Both the position numbers and the translations under genes were made by a program. Positions 43,011-48,394 of a stretch of DNA of 48,394 nt are shown here, piece by piece. The notes under the pieces were generated by a model. It was not told where the DNA came from and did no database searches. It saw nothing but the letters and a program-made list of their open reading frames with translations. Origin of the DNA: Rhizobiales bacterium UBA3584. Lineage in GTDB: Bacteria > Pseudomonadota > Alphaproteobacteria > Rhizobiales > Devosiaceae. The stretch lies in the NCBI GenBank assembly GCA_002375765.1, contig DFMV01000016.1:1-48394 (forward strand), written 5' to 3'. Within the stretch, counting starts at the first letter, position 1, and every line of letters starts with the position of its first letter.

Positions 43011-43046
43011 GCATTGCGGGCGGTGCCAAGGCGCCGCCCGCAATGC
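43011..43046 (+). terminator. Long hairpin after VWA gene
   Basis: Perfect 13-bp arms GCATTGCGGGCGG and CCGCCCGCAATGC begin 2 bp past the stop; the stem can extend inward by several more pairs with one G-U. No U-run follows. It probably marks the 3' end of the transcript. Confidence 0.6.
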
Positions 43047-43193
43047 CGGGCTGATCCCCCCGGCCACCCATATTGTGCTTGCAATTGCCTCTGGCGTCGG
43101 CTTTGCTGTTGGCTCAAGGACCATCTCGCCTCACCTCAAGATGCCTTCCCTTGATTGGCTTCTGTGAGAGCTGGTCCGCAACGGGAGGAAATT

Positions 43194-43640
43194 ATGGGTC
43201 CCATCATTGGTAGCCCCGCGTCTCGCTTGGTGATGCTCACCGGGTTGGTCGCTGGCACCTTTTCTCTTTCCGCACCGGTTTTCGCCCAGGACGACAGCAC
43301 CATGAGCCCGGTGCACTATTCATCCGAGCAGGCCGATCGCGGTGAGGACAGGTTTGAAAGAGACTGCGTCGACTGCCACGGAGACGATCTGCGCGGCGGG
43401 TTGATCGGCGGGCCGCCATTGCGCGGGCTGGCGTTCGAGCAGAAATTCGCCAACGGGGCACCGGCCTCGGCAATGTTCGGGTTCATGAGCTTGCTGATGC
43501 CGCCCAATGCGCCGGGCCGCTATTCGCCCGAGGTCTATGCCGATCTGATGGCCTATATCCTGCAGGAAAACGGCTTTCCGGCCGGCGATCCGCTGCCCTC
43601 CGACATGGAATCGCTCAACAAATTGATCGTCCAGAAGTAA
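43194..43640 (+). CDS. Periplasmic class I cytochrome c
   Basis: This 148-residue c-type cytochrome has an N-terminal export signal (cleavage near residue 31). Heme attaches at CVDCH (C58, C61, H62), and a later methionine in SLLMPPNAPG may be the second axial ligand. It converges on the XoxJ-like gene with a 12-bp gap. Its closeness to the PQQ dehydrogenase suggests it accepts electrons from that enzyme and passes them to an oxidase. GGGAGG lies just upstream of the start at 43194, which is preferred over an in-frame ATG 13 codons earlier. Confidence 0.85.
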   Translation: MGPIIGSPASRLVMLTGLVAGTFSLSAPVFAQDDSTMSPVHYSSEQADRGEDRFERDCVDCHGDDLRGGLIGGPPLRGLAFEQKFANGAPASAMFGFMSLLMPPNAPGRYSPEVYADLMAYILQENGFPAGDPLPSDMESLNKLIVQK

Positions 43641-43652
43641 AGGGCCACGCGG

Positions 43653-44510
43653 TCACGGGGCAGGCGTAGCCGCAAAATCGTACTCTTCGAGGATGGCGCC
43701 GATTGTGCCATCCGCCGTAAGCGCTTCAATCGCCTCGTCGATGGCCGTGCGCAAAAAGGTATTTTCAGCGAGCAACAGCCCGCCCACCCCCAGGCTGGAC
43801 GGCTGCAAGGGACTTGGGTCCACGACGTGGATGTCCGCAAGGTCGGGATTGTCGCGTTGCGCGGCCCACAGGCTGGGCGCCCAGACCAGCGCAACATCCA
43901 CCGTGCCGTTGAGCAGCGAGTCGATGGACAGCTGGTTGGTGCCCATTGGAAACACCGGCCAGCGGTCTTCCGGCGCCATCGTTGAGACAAAGGTAAAGAG
44001 CTGAAAATGGGCCGACGTGCCCAGCGTCGCTCCGATGGGGCTGGAGGGAGGCAGGTCGCCCAGCGTCTGAATGGCTGGATCGGTGGTAATGAAAACATAC
44101 CCGGCTTGGTAATAGGGGCGGGTGGCGATCACCCATTCGGGCAGCCCTTCGGGAATGAGCTTGAAGCCCATCTGCACGTCGCAATGTTCGAGCAGGATCT
44201 GGTAGATTTTCGTGATGTCCTCACTCACCATGTCGCTGGGAACCACATATCGTTGTGGTTCGAGCAGCAATCCCGTGGCAATGGCCTCGGCGATGGCATC
44301 CCCAATCGCCCAGTCGGGATCGCGCTCGTCCACGCAATAGCGAAATTGGGACTCGTTGAGCTGCCGGCCGATATTCCATTGCCCCGGGGCAAAGGGCACG
44401 TCGTAGAATTCAGGCTCCTGTGCCGAGGCGGGCCACGGCGACAGTGCGGTTATGGCAATGGCCAGCGCCGAAACCAGAAGCGTGACGACCGGGCGCAAGG
44501 CAAAGGACAA
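43653..44510 (-). CDS. XoxJ/MoxJ-like periplasmic binding protein
   Basis: This 285-residue exported protein has the type 2 periplasmic-binding fold of the quinoprotein-associated MoxJ/XoxJ group. It has a signal peptide ending near ASA (about residue 30). The mature part contains ELLRYCVDE-like RYCVDERDPDW, the MGFKLIPEGLPEW stretch typical of the group and a C-terminal EYDF motif. XoxJ is thought to help activate or mature lanthanide-type alcohol dehydrogenases. The start is a TTG at 44510 with GAGGAG about 7 nt upstream. It follows the PQQ dehydrogenase gene on the same strand after a 190-bp gap filled with hairpins. Confidence 0.8.
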   Translation of the reverse strand: MSFALRPVVTLLVSALAIAITALSPWPASAQEPEFYDVPFAPGQWNIGRQLNESQFRYCVDERDPDWAIGDAIAEAIATGLLLEPQRYVVPSDMVSEDITKIYQILLEHCDVQMGFKLIPEGLPEWVIATRPYYQAGYVFITTDPAIQTLGDLPPSSPIGATLGTSAHFQLFTFVSTMAPEDRWPVFPMGTNQLSIDSLLNGTVDVALVWAPSLWAAQRDNPDLADIHVVDPSPLQPSSLGVGGLLLAENTFLRTAIDEAIEALTADGTIGAILEEYDFAATPAP

Positions 44511-44700
44511 TTGGTGTCTCCTCTATTGGTGCCGGCGTATCTTGCAGCGCTTCCCCGGCAAGAGCCGGGGTTCATGGGCGTTGCCACTTGGCCGTGGTGG
44601 CAGTGGGTGAAAGGCGGTCTCGAAAAATCGACCCTCCCGAAAAACGCGGGGCGGACCGGAAATTCCGAGCCCGCCCCGCTTCTCGGATGGCGCCTTCCGA
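44511..44700 (-). terminator. Hairpins between PQQ dehydrogenase and XoxJ-like gene
   Basis: This gap has no gene. It holds two strong stems: GCGGGGCGG/CCGCCCCGC (44646-44654 and 44671-44679, with a nested CGG-AAATT-CCG) and CCCCGGC/GCCGGGG (44553-44570). They could stop or process most transcripts after the dehydrogenase gene, leaving less of the XoxJ-like message. Confidence 0.55.
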
Positions 44701-46455
44701 TCAGTCGGGAAGCGCAAACACGTACAGTGTTGCCGGATTGTCCGACGGCAGGCGGATGTCCGGGGTCAGCGATGCCAGGCGGCCCAGACCCGAGGCCCAG
44801 TTCGCGACAACGGCAACATATTGCTTGCCGCCCGCTTCGTAGGAAATCGGGAAGGATTCGAGCGAATTGCTCAACGGCCCGCTTTCCCAGAGCTTCTCGC
44901 CGGTTTCGTCGTCGAAGGCCATGAACTTGCGATCAAGGCTGCCAACGAACACCAACCCGCCGCCGGTAGGCAGGGTTGAACTGGTGATTGGCGCATATTG
45001 CCGATACTCCCAGACCTCGGACTGGTCTGTCAGGTTGATGGCACGGACCTGGCCGATATTGCCATCGCCATCGGGATGCGGCACGCGTGAGAAGGTCTGC
45101 AGACCGCCCCCGGTATAAATCTCACCCGGATCGAGCGGGTTGACCGTGGTGTTGGAGCAGAACTCCACCGTTGGCAGATACAGGGTTTCGGTCCGCGGGC
45201 TGTATGCCGTGGCCTGCCAGGCTTTGGCGCCCGGGTCGGCCGGACAGTTGAAGGTGGTCTCGCCGATCACCGGAATGACCTCGGGGTTGATCTCCTTCTC
45301 GCCGGTTTCCTGATCGATAGAAAGCACCACATTCTGCGGCGCGGTCTCCTTGGCCCACAGCCATTCACCCGTCGTCCGGTCGAGCGACTCGATGATGCCG
45401 ATCTTTCCGGTCGTCACCACCTGTTGCCGCATCTCGCCGTTGAACGGCAGGTCCACGAGTATGCGCTCATAGGCATAGTCGAGGTCCAGAGAGTCGGTCT
45501 CCAGGTACTGGTGGTACCATTCGAGATCGCCCGTGGTCACATCGATGGCAAGTGTGGAGTTGGTGTAGAGCGCCTCATTGGTGACGTTGGGATCCGAACT
45601 CGGGGGAGTCAGCCCCGCGATCTCGACGTTCCACGGATAAGGCTGTCCGACGCCGGCAAAGATCAGGTTCTGCTCGGGGTCGTAAGAGCCGGTGATCCAG
45701 GCCGATGCGCCATGGCGGCTCTCCAGCGGCAGACCGTTCCAGCTATTGCCTTCGGGTGTGTCGCCACGGGCGATGGTGTGGACACGCCACAATTCCTCGC
45801 CGGTATCCACGTCGTGCCCGGTAAAGAAACAGCCGCCGGGCTGAGCCCTGCTGCACGATGTCATGCCTTGGACAACGACGCCGTTCGCAACGATAGGTCC
45901 GCTGGAGAAAGCAAAGCCGTGCTCGTAGTTGGCAACCGTCTTGTCCCAGATCAGCTGGCCGGTCTTGGCGTCCAGCGCAATCAGATGCGCATCGCGAGTG
46001 GCGATGATCAGCTTGTCATCGTAAATTGCCTTGCTGCGCTCTCCGTTGGGATTCACCTCATCGGGGAGTTCGTACTCATACTCCCAGATCAACTCGCCCG
46101 TGGCCCCGTCGAGGGCCTGGATGAGATGGCTCGAGTTCTGGAGATACAGAATTCCGTCATGAACGAGGGGCGTTTCCTGCGACCGTCCACCCGGAGACAT
46201 GCCCCAGGCCCAGGCCAGTTCCAGATCGCCAACATTGTCCTTGTTGATTTCTTCCAGCGGGCTGTAGCCCCAGCCGTTATAGGTGCGCCGCCACATCAGC
46301 CAGTCGCCGTCGGGCGGATTATTCAACATTTCGTCAGTGACCGGCGTGAGATCGTCGATCGGACTGTCCTGGGCAACGCCGGCCTGTACGGCCAATAGTG
46401 AAACCGACGATGCGGCGACTGCCAATAAGCTGAGTAATTGTCTGGTTTTGGTCAT
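44701..46455 (-). CDS. PQQ-dependent alcohol dehydrogenase, divergent metal site
   Basis: This 584-residue periplasmic quinoprotein has a signal peptide (about 1-28) and an eight-bladed propeller. Tryptophan-docking repeats such as DGATGELIWEYEY, DAKTGQLIWDK and DVDTGEELWR are visible. The catalytic aspartate aligns with D324 in DSLDLDY; D326 two residues later matches the extra acid of lanthanide-type enzymes. Where methanol dehydrogenases have their metal-ligand glutamate (GAExGxRG) this protein reads SRAQPGGC, and the ligand asparagine of GTGNP is glutamine (GVGQP, Q271). It has no vicinal cysteine pair; cysteines C201 and C209 flank the changed site. The start at 46455 has GGAGG 7 nt upstream. 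The substrate is probably an alcohol; a polyvinyl-alcohol-type or other branch is possible. No PQQ synthesis genes are in the window. Confidence 0.85.
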   Translation of the reverse strand: MTKTRQLLSLLAVAASSVSLLAVQAGVAQDSPIDDLTPVTDEMLNNPPDGDWLMWRRTYNGWGYSPLEEINKDNVGDLELAWAWGMSPGGRSQETPLVHDGILYLQNSSHLIQALDGATGELIWEYEYELPDEVNPNGERSKAIYDDKLIIATRDAHLIALDAKTGQLIWDKTVANYEHGFAFSSGPIVANGVVVQGMTSCSRAQPGGCFFTGHDVDTGEELWRVHTIARGDTPEGNSWNGLPLESRHGASAWITGSYDPEQNLIFAGVGQPYPWNVEIAGLTPPSSDPNVTNEALYTNSTLAIDVTTGDLEWYHQYLETDSLDLDYAYERILVDLPFNGEMRQQVVTTGKIGIIESLDRTTGEWLWAKETAPQNVVLSIDQETGEKEINPEVIPVIGETTFNCPADPGAKAWQATAYSPRTETLYLPTVEFCSNTTVNPLDPGEIYTGGGLQTFSRVPHPDGDGNIGQVRAINLTDQSEVWEYRQYAPITSSTLPTGGGLVFVGSLDRKFMAFDDETGEKLWESGPLSNSLESFPISYEAGGKQYVAVVANWASGLGRLASLTPDIRLPSDNPATLYVFALPD

Positions 46456-46566
46456 GAGAGGCCTCCTCCAAAGCCTGGAGTACTGGCTCTCTTTCATGAA
46501 ATACTTGGCTGGCGAATAGCGTCAGCTCAAAAAGCTTAGCCAGTACCGCTTAATGGTACGCCTGCA

Positions 46567-46594
46567 TGGTTAACCTCGTCAACTATTGGTTAAC
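46567..46594. promoter_or_regulatory. TGGTTAAC direct repeats upstream of PQQ dehydrogenase
   Basis: TGGTTAAC occurs at 46567-46574 and 46587-46594, starting 20 bp apart (about two helical turns), 112-139 bp upstream of the dehydrogenase start. A short inverted repeat GTACC/GGTAC (46543-46559) lies nearer the gene. The spacing fits a tandem-dimer activator such as a response regulator (inference). Confidence 0.45.
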
Positions 46595-46623
46595 ATTTGT
46601 GTTCAGGCCGGAAGGCTTGACAA

Positions 46624-46653
46624 TAAAGGCGGCACTTTTGCGCCGCCCTTTTT
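46624..46653 (-). terminator. Rho-independent terminator of etfB-etfA
   Basis: Stem GGCGGC (46628-46633) and GCCGCC (46642-46647), with an 8-nt loop, is followed in the leftward direction by TTTATTGT. It lies 18 bp past the etfA stop. The other side also has a T-run, so it may work both ways. Confidence 0.8.
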
Positions 46654-46670
46654 GATGCGTGTGACTGCGC

Positions 46671-47600
46671 TTACAGCGCGTCGGTCAACTCGGGCACCAA
46701 TTCGAACAGATCACCCACCAGCCCGTAATCGGCCACCCCGAAAATAGGGGCTTCGGGGTCCTTGTCGATGGCCACGATGACCTTGGAATTCTTCATTCCC
46801 GCCAGATGCTGGATCGCCCCGGAAATTCCCACGGCGATATAGAGATCGGGCGCCACGACCTTGCCGGTCTGGCCCACCTGCCAGTCATTGGGCGCATAGC
46901 CCGCGTCCACTGCTGCGCGCGAAGCGCCCATGGCGGCGCCCAGCTTGTCGGCCAGCGGCTTGATGATCTCGTTGAACTTTTCCGCCGAGCCCAGCGCCCG
47001 TCCGCCCGAAACCACGATCCGCGCATTGGCAAGTTCCGGCCCGGCGCTGACCGGGGTGTCGCGCGAGACAAATTTCACCTTCGGAGCCGAGGGCGCAAAA
47101 TCGACCGCTTCGAGGGGGGCCGAACCGCCGTCGCCCACGGCGTCGAACGCCGATGCGCGCACGGTGATGACGATTTTGTCCGCCGTGGCTTCAACGGTCT
47201 GGATCGCCGCACCCGCATAAACGGGCCGCTCGAAACGCTTGTCCGACAGCACGTCGGTAATATCGGAAACCTGCATCACATCGAGCAACGCCGCCACACG
47301 CGGCATCACGTTCTTGCCCGCGGTGGTCGCGGCGGCAACGATATGGCTGTACCCGCCCGCCAGATGCACCAGCAATTCCGAGACCGGTTCGGCAAGCTGG
47401 TGCGCATAGGCGTCAGCGTCGGACACCAGTACCTTGGCGACCCCGTCGAGCTTTGCCGCAGCCTCGGCGACTTGGCCGCAACCGGACCCGGCCACCAGCA
47501 CATCGATATCGCCACCGATCTTCTGCGCAGCGGCAACGGCCTTGGCCGTGGCAATGGCAAGGGTGGAATTATCGTGTTCAGCGAGGATGAGAATGCTCAT
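46671..47600 (-). CDS. etfA: Electron transfer flavoprotein alpha subunit
   Basis: This 309-residue ETF alpha subunit has the C-terminal FAD-binding domain fully visible: [55 protein letters not shown] and [13 protein letters not shown]. It forms a heterodimer with EtfB and carries electrons from acyl-CoA and other flavin dehydrogenases to ETF-quinone oxidoreductase. Its start overlaps the etfB stop as ATGA. A terminator follows. There are no fix genes beside it, so the housekeeping rather than nitrogen-fixation type is likely. Confidence 0.95.
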   Translation of the reverse strand: MSILILAEHDNSTLAIATAKAVAAAQKIGGDIDVLVAGSGCGQVAEAAAKLDGVAKVLVSDADAYAHQLAEPVSELLVHLAGGYSHIVAAATTAGKNVMPRVAALLDVMQVSDITDVLSDKRFERPVYAGAAIQTVEATADKIVITVRASAFDAVGDGGSAPLEAVDFAPSAPKVKFVSRDTPVSAGPELANARIVVSGGRALGSAEKFNEIIKPLADKLGAAMGASRAAVDAGYAPNDWQVGQTGKVVAPDLYIAVGISGAIQHLAGMKNSKVIVAIDKDPEAPIFGVADYGLVGDLFELVPELTDAL

Positions 47601-48346
47601 AGCACCCGAGCCTCCGTCTTGAGCTTTTCAACGAGTTCGGTCACCGAGCTCACCATCGAACCGGGCTTGCGCTCGGCCGGCTTGGCGGTCGATACCACGC
47701 TCAGCGTCGGCGCAAGCGCCACGCCAAGGCTTGCCGCATCGACTTCCTCAAGCGGCTTTTTCTTGGCCTTCATCACATTGGGCAGCGAGGCATAACGGGG
47801 CGTGTTGAGCCGCAGATCGGTCGAAACAACCGCCGGCAGGCTCATCTCGAGCGTTTCAAGTCCCCCATCGACCTCACGTGTCACGGTCGCCTTGCCATCG
47901 GCGATTTCAACCTTGGAGGCAAACGTCGCCTGCGGCCAGCCGAGCAGGGCCGAAAGCATCTGCGCGGTCTGGTTGGAATCATCATCGATGGCCTGCTTGC
48001 CCATGATGACCAGATCGGGGCCTTGCTGTTCGGCGATCACCTTGAGGATTTTCGCAACCGCCAGCGGCTCGATCGTTTCATCGGTCTTGACCAGAATGGC
48101 GCTGTCGGCGCCCATGGCCAGGGCGGTGCGCAGCGTATCCTGCGCCTGCGCCGGCCCGATGGAAACCGCGACGATCTCGGTGGCGATGCCCGCTTCCCTG
48201 AGCTTGACCGCCTCTTCGACGGCGATTTCGTCGAACGGGTTCATGCTCATCTTCTGGTTGGCGAGATCGACGCCCGTGCCGTCCGATTTCACCCGCACGG
48301 TGATGTTGGCGTCGAGCACCCGCTTGACCGGGACTAGAATTTTCAA
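47597..48346 (-). CDS. etfB: Electron transfer flavoprotein beta subunit
   Basis: This 249-residue ETF beta subunit begins [19 protein letters not shown]. It has [20 protein letters not shown] and the AMP-binding stretch [23 protein letters not shown], with the recognition segment [14 protein letters not shown] near the C-terminus. The start codon is a TTG at 48346, supported by GGAG a few bases upstream and by exact agreement with the family N-terminus. It is the promoter-proximal gene of the etfBA operon; 48 bp of its leader are in the window. Confidence 0.95.
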   Translation of the reverse strand: MKILVPVKRVLDANITVRVKSDGTGVDLANQKMSMNPFDEIAVEEAVKLREAGIATEIVAVSIGPAQAQDTLRTALAMGADSAILVKTDETIEPLAVAKILKVIAEQQGPDLVIMGKQAIDDDSNQTAQMLSALLGWPQATFASKVEIADGKATVTREVDGGLETLEMSLPAVVSTDLRLNTPRYASLPNVMKAKKKPLEEVDAASLGVALAPTLSVVSTAKPAERKPGSMVSSVTELVEKLKTEARVL

Positions 48347-48394
48347 AGCCGTCTCCTCTTATTCAGTCATCCGGGACGTGAGGCCGTTTCCCGT

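Overview
The window reads as a chromosome segment from a high-GC alphaproteobacterium, most likely order Hyphomicrobiales and possibly Devosiaceae (Devosia/Pelagibacterium-like). This rests on gene content (STAS-fused MlaE, FCD-GntR control of a peptide transporter, an XoxJ-like protein beside a PQQ dehydrogenase, the TIGR02587/TIGR02588 pair), on many short palindromic intergenic repeats with an AAAAGTGG core, and on frequent ATGA-type gene overlaps. The taxon is inferred; there is no rRNA or tRNA in the window. No CRISPR array, phage gene or transposase gene was found.

Left end (1-6644): the edge of an integrated island. A partial small membrane protein and a long ParB-like protein face left. 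A 28-bp near-palindrome sits just upstream of parB. A two-gene Gabija-type defence system follows, facing right: an OLD-family ATPase/TOPRIM nuclease (GajA) and a UvrD-like helicase (GajB). No integrase or att site is visible, so the island boundary (probably 6645-6892) is an inference.

Polyamine/GABA block (6893-19914): a ThDP-dependent enzyme, a LysR regulator, gabT-gabD-puuD-like, a DUF3830 gene, a complete PotFGHI-type ABC transporter, a PatD-like aminobutyraldehyde dehydrogenase and a second LysR. Together they suggest import of an amine or gamma-glutamyl compound, its conversion to GABA, and entry into the TCA cycle as succinate. The usual glutamylation enzyme PuuA and oxidase PuuB are not here.

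Envelope and repeat-rich block (20068-28549): an mlaE-mlaF-mlaD-lipoprotein lipid transport operon, an aldehyde dehydrogenase of the ketoglutarate-semialdehyde type, a 271-bp MITE-like element with 34-bp terminal inverted repeats and TA flanks, the TIGR02588/TIGR02587 membrane pair, and an FCD-GntR regulator. The stop codons of two of these genes are formed by the MITE end sequence.

Peptide and cobalamin block (28574-38550): an SBP-permease-(permease/ATPase fusion)-ATPase dipeptide-type operon diverges from a DUF1028 Ntn-hydrolase gene across a pair of identical-half-site palindromes. Next comes a cobalamin riboswitch, then a CbiX-like/[2Fe-2S] protein and btuF-btuC-btuD. Two ~100-bp palindromic repeats in the same orientation bracket this block.

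Right end (38775-48346): psuG-psuK for pseudouridine salvage; a secreted von Willebrand A protein with five exact-period 88-residue repeats; a periplasmic oxidation module (cytochrome c, XoxJ-like binding protein, PQQ dehydrogenase with an altered metal site); and etfB-etfA ending in a clear terminator.
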